Made by a program: the position numbers and the translations under genes
Notes under the pieces: model-generated
The model's database searches: none
What the model was told of the DNA's origin: nothing
Seen by the model: the letters and a program-made list of their open reading frames with translations, nothing else
Origin: Pararge aegeria
Lineage: Eukaryota; Arthropoda; Insecta; Lepidoptera; Nymphalidae
Assembly (NCBI RefSeq): GCF_905163445.1
Contig: NC_053197.1
Span: forward strand, 10,726,001-10,790,000
DNA: 64,000 nt
Reading direction: 5' to 3'
In this document: one piece after another, positions 53,770-64,000 of the stretch
Layout: each line of letters begins with the position of its first letter
Position numbering within the stretch: the first letter of the stretch is position 1

Positions 53770-55380
53770 GTCAAATAAATACTAAGTACCTACCTATATG
53801 TTTTTTTTGAAACTATATAAAAATTCAGGATGTTGGTTCCCTTTGCTACCACTCGTTTAATGACCGCAACTCTCCCTCTACATCAAGGGCCGACGTTTCT
53901 GTTGTACGAGGATAACAACTCGGGCGAACCCGTTGGTGACTCCCGTTTGATGTGGTAAAGCCTTAATATCTTTTATTATGCTCAAAACGAGATATCGTCA
54001 TAAGGACAACCTTGTGGCAACACAAAGCGTAACCAACCAATAATGGACAGTCGCGAACACAATTGTCGCGGCGGTTCAAATGATTGTAAAATTAAACCCT
54101 TCTGCTAAAAAACCTGTGTTTAATGAAACTCTTGGCACGAATTGCAAAAGATATAAATAGTCTTGCCTGAAAAGTGCCTCATAGATTATCTTGAAGTTAA
54201 GACGGTTAACAATCGTACTAATCGTAATACCAAGATTTCGCTGGATAATCTTCACTACTAATGGTTCTTCGTGACATGTAAAATAACGTACAAATTTTTG
54301 ACTACTATGGGTAAATGCGACTGACTGCACACAGACTAAATTAGCTTTTCCTTAGCTAAATCAACGCATGAACGACATACTACTCCAAGGTATACTCCGA
54401 AAGGTGGTACTAATAACACTGTCAACTAAACAGTCATATTTCAATCATAGGGGTCACCGAGCCCTCTGAGCAGAGCACGCATGGGGGCGGATGAAATACC
54501 ACCGCAATGATACGTGATGCGTGGGCATGATGGCAGACCAAAGCGAAGTCTATCTGTGAATCCCCGCCACATTTCCGGTGTCCTCGTCTGCTAGGCTTCT
54601 AGAACGAACTTGGACGGCTGGAGATCCAGAGAGAGTTCGACGGACAGAAAGCTTACGCGTGAAAGACGGTTCAATGAAGAAGCACTTCTGACAAGTACAT
54701 TTTTCCTGTACTAATATCCCCTCCAATACTACACAATATACCACCGCCCTTCCATTTTTATTCGTTTTCGCTGAGCGTTTTCTCTCATTTTTTCTTTTCG
54801 CTAAGATTCTTAGCTGTTTATAATAATCTTCATTAACAATTAAAGTTTTAAACAATAAAGATAGTTATATTTTATACATGGAAAAATATTAATAGTTAAT
54901 TCTATTAATTTATAAATACGTCATGATATATTTTGGTGATATTTTCATCTTAGTTTTAAACTGTCAAATCACAACTTTCGGTACACACCTATTTACGGAA
55001 ACTTAAGGCATTCAATTTTATCCCCAAGGAACAACTCCTTTTATATTTATAAAACTATATACGATGACATATTAAAAATTAAAATAATAATGTATCTAAA
55101 ACTTCCTTACAAGTACTTTTGCTTTCAGAAGATGGTTATGTTTTTGTAACGAGGACTTCATTCCGACATGTCAAATCATAGTCGGAAAGCATATCGTAAA
55201 GTACTTGCTCAATCTTTCAATCACGATTCCAGAAAATATGCCACTGTTTTTGCCAACTATACGCGGAGAAACTCATGCTTGCATGCGTGCAGTGCTTCTT
55301 GTTTTCATAATTAAATAAAAATAAATCATTTAAACGATGAAACTTGATCATGTAATGTATGTATGAATTTATTTGTTATC
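53770..55380. other. non-coding; two GC-rich repeat-like blocks
   Basis: 53860-54010 (TGACCGCAACTCTCCCTCTA, TCGGGCGAACCCGTTGGTGA) and 54440-54670 (GTCACCGAGCCCTCTGAGCA, ATGCGTGGGCATGATGGCAG) differ in base composition from their flanks. The second is open on the minus strand (SGSPAVQVRSRSLADEDTGN). They are probably transposon pieces that I cannot identify. Confidence 0.35.
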
Positions 55381-55382
55381 TT

Positions 55383-55492
55383 CATCATCATATAAACCCA
55401 TTACAGGCCAACTACAGGGCACGGGTCTTTTCCCACAGTAAGAAAGTATTAGACCGTAGTCCACCACGCTGGCACATTGCAGATGGGTGGGC
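55383..55492 (-). repeat. SINE-1 3' fragment
   Basis: TTCATCATCATATAAACCCA, ACTACAGGGCACGGGTCTTT and CCGTAGTCCACCACGCTGGC. Confidence 0.7.
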
Positions 55493-55494
55493 AA

Positions 55495-56080
55495 TCGTTG
55501 TCGTAACAATTATTTTGTTATTGTGTATTTGTAAGTATGTATATTCTATATTAAAATCACTGTTTTGATTAAAAACAAGATGGTTATTAATTTTTGGTTT
55601 GTAATTATGTTTATGATAATTTTTTATTATTAAGTTTTGTCCTAGTAGTTTATTTGGTATAGTAGTAGTTCGGTTATGTAGATGCTAAAATAGTAACTTC
55701 ATAATTTTCGAAAAATTTGTGTAAAATTACTCACCAACATGTAAAATGTCGTGCACATATTCGTAACCGCAATTCGGATACCAAGATCACCGATGGTTAT
55801 ACTAACTGTGGTTATTTGGGCGTGTTGAAGCAACCGCACGTATGTATTCGACATTAAGGAGGCAGGAGGTCAACGTAAATTGGCGTGGCGCTAACCGAAC
55901 TTCATTCTCCAACAAAACCATTGTGGGAACCGGTTTATAAGAATCCGCCTTGCGTCAGTCATCCACGTGTAAACATTTTAATTGATGACATGCGGAAGAC
56001 AAGAATATGAGATTGAAATCGCATTAATATCGTTTTGTGTCCAATTTCATTGACTTACGAACTTATCTAGAGTTAGATAG
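55495..56080. other. non-coding, nothing recognised
   Basis: No supported feature. Confidence 0.5.
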
Positions 56081-56081
56081 T

Positions 56082-56352
56082 TATCATCATCATCATATCA
56101 ACCCATTACCGGCCCACTACAGGGCACGGGTCACCTCCCACATTGAAAAGGGGTTTAAGCCGTAATACACCACGCTAGCCCGGTACAGATTTTTGGACTC
56201 CACTCGCCTTTGAGAACGTTATGGACAACTGTCAGATATGCAGGTTCCTTGACGATATTTTCCTTCAGCTTCGAAGCCAGTGATATTTATATTGCTGAAA
56301 ACGCATCGCTGGGACTCAAACTCGGGCCCCCGGATGTAAATTCGAAGATAGA
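56082..56352 (-). mobile_element. SINE-1 copy, near full length
   Basis: (ATC)n tail, CCATTACCGGCCCACTACAG, TGACGATATTTTCCTTCAGC, GGGACTCAAACTCGGGCCCC at the head. Confidence 0.8.
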
Positions 56353-56354
56353 GT

Positions 56355-57150
56355 AATTGTAACTATTAATATTACAAAGTTCTATGTCACGGTGAGATGA
56401 AAATCGTCACTCAAAATGGTTTTGCAGAAGACGATATCCAAAACTGTGACCATTGCTAGTAAACTATTGCTAGGAAATTAGAAAATCTTAAAACAAACAA
56501 AGACTTTGTTTCTATCACTATTACCATTACACAATGCAGTGGCATATTTGCAATAACATTTTAACTTTTAACTGAGAAATTTAATATTTATAAACACTCT
56601 ATTTATATCCCAAGGTAACCGGTAACGACAGTCGTCAAGCATATAAAATTGAACGACATGAATAAAACAATATACAAAAAAGCAATCTCTTGCATAACAA
56701 CACCGCTTTTTTGCTTCTCCTAACATTACCGATAGAGATGAATAGAAATCATACTAACTTATATTATAAATGCCAATGTGAGATTATTTGTTAATTACGC
56801 TTTCAGGCCTCAGCCGAACATCATGAAACATTGCAATATGTTGTCACTGACAACAAAAAGTCAAGTCAAGATATAGTTTACCTACTCATACATAATATTT
56901 AAAAAAAATCTCGATCAAAAATATTAAATATTACGATACTGTTTCGTGGAGTTACAACTCGATGGTGCGTAAAAAACAAAATCTGTTTCAAGGACAACAG
57001 CTCTATTATGGGTATAATTTCGGTTCAAATTATCATAATTATATTGGCTTGTAGCAAAAAAAAAAGATTTGTATCTGTCTCTCGTGAAGTTGATTTTCAT
57101 TTGCCGTCATATTTTTGATAATGATTTACATCGATGTGTAATTTAGAAGT
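56355..57150. other. non-coding, nothing recognised
   Basis: No supported feature. Confidence 0.5.
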
Positions 57151-57154
57151 ACTA

Positions 57155-57215
57155 ACTCCGGGCTTATTTCTGCCGCCAATTAGCATGACTGTGTTCCGTT
57201 CTAAAAGAACTGAAT
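57155..57215 (-). repeat. repeat-4 fragment
   Basis: CTCCGGGCTTATTTCTGCCG and TAGCATGACTGTGTTCCG are the complement of the CGGAACACAG...GCAGAAATAAGC part. Confidence 0.55.
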
Positions 57216-57389
57216 GACTATTTCAATAATTCTATTATCTATGTTGATGGTCAATTAGAATGGTATAATACAAATAATATACATCGGCTTGTTCTTGAGT
57301 TTACACATTAAAAAATTGAGGATTTGCTCCTTAAACGTTTTATTTTATAGACCTTATACTCGACGGCTTTTTCATAGGAAGACATTTTG

Positions 57390-57623
57390 CTAATTAGACA
57401 TATTTCTCATAACTCTTTTTACGTAGATAGACGTTTTGCTACATGGATTTTCTGATCGGGAAGGCAATTTACGCATGACTTTTTCAAGCGATATTAATTT
57501 ATATTTCTCAATAACACTTTTTACGTATATAGACGTTTTGCTACTTGGACTTTCTGCACGGGAAGGCAATTTACGCATCGCTTTTTCAAACGATATTAAT
57601 TTCGAATTGTTACGACGTTTCAT
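57390..57623 (-). repeat. 102-bp tandem repeat, open as a 34-residue peptide repeat
   Basis: Two units of 102 bases (boundaries at AAATTAATATCG on the minus strand) give KLISFEKAMRKLPSRAESPS and KLISLEKVMRKLPSRSENPC followed by SKTSIYVK in both. A partial third unit follows a one-base deletion. The frame opens at an ATG (57623) and ends after 77 codons. The changes between units are mostly amino-acid changing, so there is no sign of protein-level selection. No family recognised; may be an untranslated tandem duplication. Confidence 0.5.
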
Positions 57624-57639
57624 TATTCGTTACTAATTC

Positions 57640-58618
57640 GGTAAGTTTACTCTGCTATATTAATTTCGCCAAGGTATAGAGCCACAATAAAGACAATAAT
57701 TTGTCTTGCTAACTATAAAGTAGGTACGATATTCTTCCAATTGTAAGGTTTTCAGTGAGACTTGAGAATATCGAAGATTCTGTGGAAGTAATTTGAATGA
57801 ACTTTAACGTTTCAACTATCATCTAAGAGATTATTTCTCGGGCAATAGGATACAAGCAGTTGTTGACACGAATACCGTACTTGATTTATTTGTGACTGGC
57901 GATATAATCTCTAATATTATAACTATGAACGGAGAGTACTCGCTTCACAATGATGTACTTAACATTTAGATTTAAGATAAAAAATACCTTTCAACATTTA
58001 GTAATGTAATCATCAGTGTAATGGCTGTAATTTTATACTATTATCGTGAATGAAATGAGCAATTTATGGGATTAATGTACTAATCTTACTTACATAAGAA
58101 TTGTAGACTTCCAATGTTTGATTTTTTATCGGCAATCGCATCTGCTTCGGGCAAAATTTAATCTACAATAAAAGTAATGTTAACGGATTTTTTTATATAT
58201 TTGGTTTACCTAATTTAATGTTATACGTGAAAATCTACGAAACAGTTCTCCTACTCAAACTCACCTACGAGTACCTTGTCAGGATGCAAGGAGATGAAAT
58301 GTTTGTCTATGTAAGTTGTTTCCAAGACCAGTTCAACTTTGAAGCTATGTATATAGGTAACAAAGGCTACTTTTGAATTCTCCCAGGAACTTTATCCGAG
58401 TACTTTTCCGGAATAAAGTCTTTTCCTTACTCCATGTCAAGGATGCAAGCCGTATATGTGCTAAATGGTGCAGAACTTGAGTCGAAAATAGATAATAAAC
58501 AAACAGCTGATAAAACGGCTCTCTATTTAACAATTTAGAAGATATTCTCCTATGATGTTTAACATCGTGGTATTAGCGACAGTATTTACCACAATTCGCG
58601 ATTCATATAGCACTCAAC
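57640..58618. other. non-coding, nothing recognised
   Basis: No supported feature. Confidence 0.5.
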
Positions 58619-58649
58619 GGTCGAGCCGCGAGCGCATTGGAGCATGCAA

Positions 58650-58750
58650 TAATACCCATCTAAATCTGTCAACTGCCAAATTACAGCGAAGTGATTTGTA
58701 GATAGCGTAGGTATTAACATCGTATGTATTTAGAATATGGTCTACATGAA
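58650..58750. repeat. dispersed repeat shared with 62245-62340
   Basis: CTAAATCTGTCAACTGCCAA and ACATCGTATGTATTTAGAAT parallel GTAAATCTGTCAAACGCCAA and ACGTCGTATGCATACATGAA at 62260-62335. Confidence 0.45.
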
Positions 58751-58783
58751 GACGATTAATTTTAATGAAAATAATTAACTGCT

Positions 58784-58850
58784 TTGTTCGTCTAGTGGTT
58801 AGCATATTCGGTAACAAAACACGAGGTCCTGGAGTCAACCAAATATGTGA
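58784..58850 (+). repeat. tRNA-like SINE head
   Basis: TTCGTCTAGTGGTTAGCATA (A box, tRNA-Glu-like) and GAGGTCCTGGAGTCAACC (B box decayed). Not a functional tRNA gene: no acceptor stem pairing visible. Confidence 0.5.
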
Positions 58851-58854
58851 AGTC

Positions 58855-59185
58855 TTTTTTTATTATTGTTTTGTAAGAGATGATGAAACCTAAGGTGGAA
58901 TGCGCAAATGTATGCTTTTTCTCTCTTAATAATAAATTACTCACATTATAGACAGATGGAAAGTTAAATAAACGCTGGAAGGGCATTCTAGACCTTCGTA
59001 GTGCGAATGTACCTGTCTAAAAATTCTTAGTATTAGGTAACAGCCCGAGGTTTGGAGGGTGAGGATACAACCATTTACTTGAGCACTTTAATCCAGCGTG
59101 GAGCAGCGTGGAGGATGAGGCACAGTTTAGTTTGCTTAGAGTAGTTGCGACTCTGTCTTCTCGTAGATGCTGACATCGTCTAAAC
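58855..59185. other. non-coding, nothing recognised
   Basis: A possible repeat core CAGCGTGGAGCAGCGTGGAG at 59095-59114; otherwise nothing. Confidence 0.4.
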
Positions 59186-59189
59186 AGCG

Positions 59190-59447
59190 TCGCTACATAG
59201 GACGCTTACTACGAAGGCATGCAAGGAATACGTCCTACCAAGTGCCGCACAGTGTCCATAAACCTGAGTCGTAGATAATAAGCCGTGTGCCTTTAATTAA
59301 ACTGGGAAACCCTTCAGACAGGCACAAAGAAATGCAGCATTGTGGAGGAAATAAGCATGGCGGTAGTAGGTACTTCCCCGTAAGAAAAATGAATATACAA
59401 ATTCCTCGAACTAACTCTGTTACAAAAAGCTCTAGTACAACTACAAC
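59190..59447 (+). repeat. repeat-4 copy
   Basis: GGCATGCAAGGAATACGTCC, GAAATAAGCATGGCGGTAGT, CTTCCCCG and TTACAAAAAGCTCTAGTAC. The centre (AACCCTTCAGACAGGCACAA) is altered. Confidence 0.65.
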
Positions 59448-59449
59448 GC

Positions 59450-59790
59450 TCACCGTACGATGTCTTTATGTATACGGCATCGTATGACACGTGTGGCTAT
59501 CTAAAATCTATGGCCTGAGCACTTTCTTCCTAGCCTCACAGCTAGACATAAGTCTTTTGCTGTTACCTATTTTTTTTGTACTTTTATTATAGTTTATAGT
59601 GTTAATATCGGTAATTTTATACACCTTTAAGTGGCTAGTCACACTGATTAGAAACAAAATATTTCTAATTTTCCTTTAATATGTATTGTGCACAAGTTGT
59701 TGGTGTTTCTTTAATAAATAAATAAGTAAGTACCTCTTCTCCTATCCTCTACATTTTTCTTACTGCCTAGGGTCACTGGTAGACATCTTT
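59450..59790. other. non-coding, nothing recognised
   Basis: No supported feature. Confidence 0.5.
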
Positions 59791-59794
59791 TCTT

Positions 59795-59930
59795 TTTTGA
59801 CTGCAATCTCACCTGGTGGTAAGTTATGATGCAGTCTAAGATGGTAGCGGGATAACCCGTTAGGGATTACGGTAGTAATATCCCTAATCGGTTTAGTCGG
59901 TTTTGATGATAGCATTTAGTTCAGTTACCG
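59795..59930 (-). mobile_element. SINE-2 3' part
   Basis: GACTGCAATCTCACCTGGTG, GATGCAGTCTAAGATGGTAG and ATATCCCTAATCGGTTT. Confidence 0.8.
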
Positions 59931-60114
59931 ATTAATGCGATAGAGCTCGAAATTTGGAATAGACCAAATACTTCAACCCAGCGAGGCAGTAAATCCCAAT
60001 CTTCCCCTAAATTCCAACCGAGTGGTTTCTTGTCTATAGTCTGCAGAATGTGATATTGATATAGTAAGTATGTGTTTTAGATTAAATTTTGAATTATAGT
60101 GTAAAATTATTTTA

Positions 60115-60250
60115 TGATCAAAGTCAAAGTCAAATATATCTTTATTAATGTAGGGCCTTAGTTGGTACTTTTGATACATTACATGAGAAGTACACGGTAG
60201 TGAGATGATGGCGATAACCAAATTCGGGTAGTTTATTGTAGAATTGTAAG
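60115..60250 (-). repeat. LINE 3' end fragment with (GTCAAA)n tail
   Basis: CAAAGTCAAAGTCAAATATA followed by TCTTTATTAATG on the plus strand is the reversed tail of a LINE 3' end; GGCGATAACCAAATTCGGGT follows. Confidence 0.5.
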
Positions 60251-60479
60251 CAATTTGCCTTAAACGAATTATGAATCATGTTATCTAGTATATTGCAAGT
60301 TTATTCTTATTTCTAATGTTCGAATGATTGCAGTCACACAATTTAGAAATATTTTTATGAACATCCATTCACTTTTCAAATTTTATTATCATTGTTACGT
60401 CACAATGTAGAAGAAATACCTAATGATAATGTGTTCGTACAGCTGTTATTTCCTCATCCTCCTCCTCATCACGTTTTTT

Positions 60480-60725
60480 TGTAATCTCGCGTTTCTAACG
60501 TTCATTTAACCAGGCTTAAAAGTGTGTGTATTCATGATGCCATCTTTCTGTAATCTATGCAAAATTCAATAAAAATCGGTTTTTGAAATTTCTATAACCG
60601 ATGCTTTTCCAGGATAAAACGATTATGTACGCCACCGAGATGCAAGCTATCTGAAAGCCAAATTTCGTCAAGATCGGTACAGTGGTTGAGCCGAACATAC
60701 AAACAAATAAATAAATTAACGGACG
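60480..60725 (+). repeat. dispersed repeat
   Basis: GATGCAAGCTATCTGAAAGC, AAATTTCGTCAAGATCGGTA and CATTTATAATATTGGTAT match a dispersed lepidopteran pattern; a shorter copy lies at 31060-31140. Confidence 0.55.
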
Positions 60726-60794
60726 CATTTATAATATTGGTATCGATAATGTAAACAGTAGTTATAATTAGCGCATACTCTTTTGGGAATTAAA

Positions 60795-60910
60795 TATTTA
60801 AATCCAAATCAAAAATTTATTCATTTGTAGGCATAGTTTATAAGCACTTTTGAAACGTCAAGTCCGTTTGTTCGTAGTGTCTCTGCTGCCGGTTCGGAAG
60901 GCAGATTTAC
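60795..60910 (-). repeat. LINE 3' end fragment
   Basis: AAATTTATTCATTTGTAGGC, CACTTTTGAAACGTCAAGTC and TGCCGGTTCGGAAGGCAGAT on the plus strand form the complement of a common lepidopteran LINE 3' end. Confidence 0.55.
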
Positions 60911-61222
60911 AACTATATTTTGTCCGCGACTTTGTTCGCGTGGGTATGGCTTTATTCTTTTTGACGTGGTGGCAAAGCTTTTTACCTACCTCCGTCCTCT
61001 TTGGCAGGACATAGGTTATCTGGGACTCGAATACCCGAACTAACAGCCACCACGGCATGACTCTCTCGTTGGCTTTCTTTACTAGACGCCCCGGAAACCA
61101 GCTGACGTGTACCAACCGCCCAGCCGAGGGCCAGCGCTCCCACGCTAAAGAGGAAGGGATCGTGTCAGCTTGACTCCCCCCAGACAGAGGGGAGATTTGT
61201 ATAGTAACGTTTTTTTCTCTGA
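60911..61222. other. GC-rich repeat-like block, unidentified
   Basis: TGTCCGCGACTTTGTTCGCG and GAGGGCCAGCGCTCCCACGC suggest a transposon untranslated region. No protein frame recognised. Confidence 0.4.
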
Positions 61223-61223
61223 C

Positions 61224-61545
61224 TCATCATCATCATATCAACCCATTACCGGCCCACTACAGGTCACGGGTCACCTCCCGGGTGCCGGTCCGGTCGGGGT
61301 TAAGGCAGTAGTCCACCACGCTGGTCTATTGCGAATTGGTGGACTCCAAAAACCTTTGAAAACATCATGGAGAACTCTGCAGGCATGCAGGTTTCCTCAC
61401 GATGTTTCCCTTCACCGTTGAAGCATGTGATATTATAATTACATAAAACAAACATAGCTTCGAAAAGTTAGAGGTTTGTGCTGGAATTCGAACTCGGACC
61501 CCCGAAAGTGAAGTCGAAGTCCTACCCACTGGACTATCACAGCTT
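61224..61545 (-). mobile_element. SINE-1 copy, full length
   Basis: (ATC)n tail, CCATTACCGGCCCACTACAG, TTTCCTCACGATGTTTCCCT, and head GGAATTCGAACTCGGACCCC with CCTACCCACTGGACTATCAC. Confidence 0.88.
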
Positions 61546-61649
61546 CAGACTAACACTAACACTGCAAAAAAACATGTTTTCCTAATGCTCTGCGAAAAAC
61601 AAAAAACTAATGTTACGAATATTTGACTTTACAATGAAAAATTGTTAAG

Positions 61650-61830
61650 TAAAGTCAACATCTCCTGAGGATACTCCGGTTTCGGAGCGAAACGTGCGTA
61701 GAAACCAAACAGATCTTCGGTAATGTAGGGTACATTGCCGAAGATGTTTGGTGTGGAGTATAAGGATTGAAGAAATTATAAATTACACCACACAGATTCT
61801 TCTGCTTTTTGCGGAGTATAGCATATTAAG
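61650..61830 (+). repeat. dispersed repeat with an imperfect hairpin
   Basis: CATCTCCTGAGGATACTCCG and TTTCGGAGCGAAACGTGCGT are a known type of lepidopteran repeat text. 61704-61727 and 61731-61752 form an imperfect inverted repeat (ACCAAACAGATCTTCGG / CCGAAGATGTTTGGT). Confidence 0.55.
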
Positions 61831-61835
61831 CTTAA

Positions 61836-62063
61836 TCTTATATCTTTAAACGAGCAATTCTTGTATATATATCTATATATAATTGGTTTCTCGGAATCGG
61901 CTCCAACGATTTTCATGAAATTTAGTATACAGAGGGTTTCGGGGGCGATAAATCGATATAGCTAGGATTCATTTATATCGGAATCTCGGAATCATTTATA
62001 TTAAACACAAGACTATTTTTTTAAGTCGACTCATTCGCGGATGAAGTCGCGCGGGTCCCCTAG
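61836..62063 (+). mobile_element. non-autonomous Helitron
   Basis: Starts TCTTATATCTTTAAACGAGC, ends GCGCGGGTCCCCTAG, between A (61835) and T (62064). Same family as 49849-50053. Confidence 0.82.
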
Positions 62064-62244
62064 TATTCATAATATATCATGGATTTCCGCGAAGTAATGC
62101 CTGCTTCTATCCAATATTTAAAAATGCTTAGCACTCCCCCTTTTCAAACTAGCCTTACATACCCTATCTATAGCAAACAACAACGTATTTGCCTTAACGT
62201 AGTTTGCAATTCAAAGGCCACTCAAATATATATTCAACGCAGTG

Positions 62245-62340
62245 GAACATGTAATAGTAAATCTGTCAAACGCCAAATAACAACCAAGCGCAGGCCCAAT
62301 GAACGAATGGACGTCGTATGCATACATGAACATATTTGAA
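62245..62340. repeat. dispersed repeat shared with 58650-58750
   Basis: See the partner entry; the match covers roughly 80 bases with gaps. Confidence 0.45.
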
Positions 62341-62419
62341 CATCGCAAGTTTGAACTGCTTTCCATAGAAGCAAAAAAAATTTGCATAGTCATTTGAATA
62401 CTTTTGGTTTTGCCCTAAA

Positions 62420-62535
62420 TTTATGCCTGTTTTCACCAACGACGAAGAAGGCAATGCCTAAATAAGTAGTGCCTAATCTAAGGAGATTCCTAAGAATAAA
62501 TCAACCGTTAGGCCATTGTTGTCACAAATAAAACA
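62420..62535. repeat. MITE-like relic, partner of 46690-46806
   Basis: TGTTTTCACCAACGACGAAG and GCAATGCCTAAATAAGT; opposite orientation to the other copy. Confidence 0.4.
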
Positions 62536-62562
62536 TCAACGTTAGATACTGAGATAATATTA

Positions 62563-62725
62563 TTATTATTATTATTATAACTCTTTATTTTTACACCACA
62601 TTAAGAATTATAGAAAAAAAAAGAAACAAAAATAGAAGTAGAATACAAAAGGCGGCCTTATCGCTTAGTAGGTACCTATCTCTGCCAGGCAACCTTAGAA
62701 TTAGAAAAAAAAAAAGAGGAGAAGT
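62563..62725 (-). mobile_element. LINE 3' end with (TTA)n-side tail
   Basis: (ATT)n at 62563-62577, TATAACTCTTTATTTTTACA, AAAAGGCGGCCTTATCGCTT and CTCTGCCAGGCAACCTTAG. Confidence 0.75.
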
Positions 62726-62894
62726 AACTGCAGGTGGTACAAAATATAAAATAAATACATACGAATAACTAAATACTAATACATAAACTAATATACATAA
62801 ATACATCTAGTATATAAGAGATAGCTACTTACTCTAAAGTCTGACAAAAATCGCAAATAGATATAGAGATATATTTTTAATATAATGCAGCAGT

Positions 62895-63055
62895 CTATTC
62901 TCCTCTTCTTTTTTTCCTGATACAAAGTTTGCCTGGCAGAGATCGCTCTTGTATTCAACTTCTTTCTTTATATTTCTGTTTTTATTATATTTAATGTTTA
63001 TTAATGTTGTGGTATACAAATAAAGAGTTTAATAATAATAATAATAAATAATACA
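62895..63055 (+). mobile_element. LINE 3' end, divergent partner
   Basis: GTTTGCCTGGCAGAGATCGC, TTCAACTTCTTTCTTTATAT, ATACAAATAAAGAGTTTAAT and (AAT)n. Same family as 62563-62725, opposite orientation; it lacks the AAGGCCGCC segment. Confidence 0.75.
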
Positions 63056-63057
63056 TT

Positions 63058-63575
63058 GTCTAGGATTACTGCAGAACCTTAACGAACATCGTCGATTAGT
63101 TTAAATTTAAACATTAAATAAGAGCTATAAATTTATAAAATAAGCTCCATGTCCGATTAAGCAGCTTCCACACATGAATAGCCAGAACGGGCAGAATTAT
63201 CGGCAACATAATTATTTAAATCGCATTTAAAAAGTTAACTGTCGCAAATTATTTTAATTAATCAATAAAATTGTGGAGTGAAATATTCATTACGCTGCAC
63301 AGCGCTGGTTCAGGATAACGAGCGAAACGGTTAATCCGGCGAATATTTAATTTGTACGCGCCAACGCTCCGCATTCTATTATTTGACTTTATTACCAGGT
63401 AAATACCAAAGATACAAACACTAATGGTGAAAACATGTGATCAGAATATATTTTTTTATTCGATGTCGAGTCAGCGTTTTACTTTTATTCCCTACATCAT
63501 TATTATCATCAGCCTAATAACGTAACCTCATAATACAGAAAATTTTAGAGGGCCTTTTTGTCATCCCTGGCGTAA
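63058..63575. other. non-coding, nothing recognised
   Basis: 63290-63370 (TACGCTGCACAGCGCTGGTT, TTAATCCGGCGAATATT) is less AT-rich but unidentified. Confidence 0.45.
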
Positions 63576-63576
63576 T

Positions 63577-63725
63577 GATGAGCGTTGATGCTGAGGATAA
63601 GGGAATCCAGGTTCGATCTCCGGCAGGGGGAAGGGGGGCAATTTAGGAATTTATGGTTTTAAAATCTTTCCTTCTGTGCTCTGGTCTGTTGAAAGACTTT
63701 AGCCCTCGCTAAATACAAAGAAGTG
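63577..63725 (+). mobile_element. SINE-2 5' half
   Basis: GTAATGATGAGCGTTGATGC, CCAGGTTCGATCTCCGGCAG, AATTTAGGAATTTATGG and CTGTGCTCTGGTCTG; the 3' half is absent. Confidence 0.7.
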
Positions 63726-64000
63726 ATGAAAAAGAGAAAAGGTTCAGAGAATAGTTCCAATAAACTGCTCCAATACTGGATAGTGGGCTTTAACGATTAT
63801 TATCGAATGTTTGTGGTCATTACCAGGATCGAAAGTTAATCGTGCTTCCAAGGTACGCAGGTGGACGCCACCAATTATCGCATCCGGGCTGGTACGAAGA
63901 ATTTTTTGAATATTTTTCACAACCAAGGAATTGAAATCAGGACTATAATCCGTAAGTGAAAATGCCTATCAGTCGGCCAACGAGGCAGTCAGAGGCATGA
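63726..64000. other. non-coding to the right edge
   Basis: Nothing recognised. Confidence 0.5.

Noticed and set aside
54550..54855. Host gene on the minus strand (101 codons)
   Set aside because: Composition suggests a transposon block, no recognised family and no splice sites; left as unidentified.
58784..58850. tRNA-Glu gene
   Set aside because: The B box is mutated and no acceptor stem is seen; SINE head relic.
1..64000. Endogenous virus, LTR retrotransposon or rRNA cluster
   Set aside because: No protease/integrase/capsid-like frames, LTR pairs or rRNA-like conserved stretches were seen.

Overview
The window looks like a non-coding-rich stretch of a lepidopteran (butterfly or moth) nuclear genome. 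It is AT-rich, has no operons, and is packed with mobile elements of lepidopteran type: RTE and CR1/jockey-like LINEs, several tRNA-headed SINE families, Helitrons, hAT-type and TA-target MITEs, and (TA)n/(GT)n microsatellites. The species cannot be named from the sequence alone.

Host gene. The only host gene I can support is on the minus strand: the first three coding exons of an ASPP-family gene (apoptosis-stimulating protein of p53, TP53BP2-like). They lie at 34693-34742 (5' UTR end plus start codon), 18936-19089 and 6664-6753. All have AG/GT splice borders, and their reading phases join without a break (0, then 1, then 1). Together they encode about 84 residues that resemble the N-terminal Ras-association-like domain of ASPP proteins, starting MIPM (human ASPP2 starts MMPM). 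The introns are about 15.6 and 12.2 kb, so most of the left half of the window is ASPP intron. The gene continues past the left edge; a non-coding first exon is expected to the right, possibly at the CpG-rich block at 37.86-38.17 kb.

Layout. 1-5.9 kb: an intact RTE reverse transcriptase running off the left edge, then a SINE, a Helitron end, and an RTE copy split by a second LINE. 6-19 kb: ASPP intron with SINEs, an RTE-like fragment nested in a SINE, and a TA-target MITE nested in an RTE relic. 19-34.7 kb: ASPP intron with an 833-bp element bearing 41-bp perfect inverted repeats, a Helitron, a decayed LINE C-terminus, a perfect 31-bp-arm palindrome, a hAT MITE, LINE 3' ends and a composite SINE/RTE unit present twice in opposite orientation. 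34.8-45 kb: SINEs, a CpG-rich block, a second hAT MITE, a LINE nested in a SINE, an RTE insertion with inverted filler at its 5' junction, and a 5'-truncated LINE with a 501-residue reverse transcriptase. 45-64 kb: SINEs, three clustered Helitrons, LINE 3' ends, a coding-frame tandem repeat and more relics; no host exon recognised.

I found no evidence for a new multi-gene biological system. The most unusual items are the palindromic and template-switch-like structures, the 41-bp TIR element, and a 64-codon out-of-frame ORF overlapping the start of ASPP. Boundaries of old repeats are approximate, and family labels (SINE-1, SINE-2, SINE-3, repeat-4, repeat-5) are mine.
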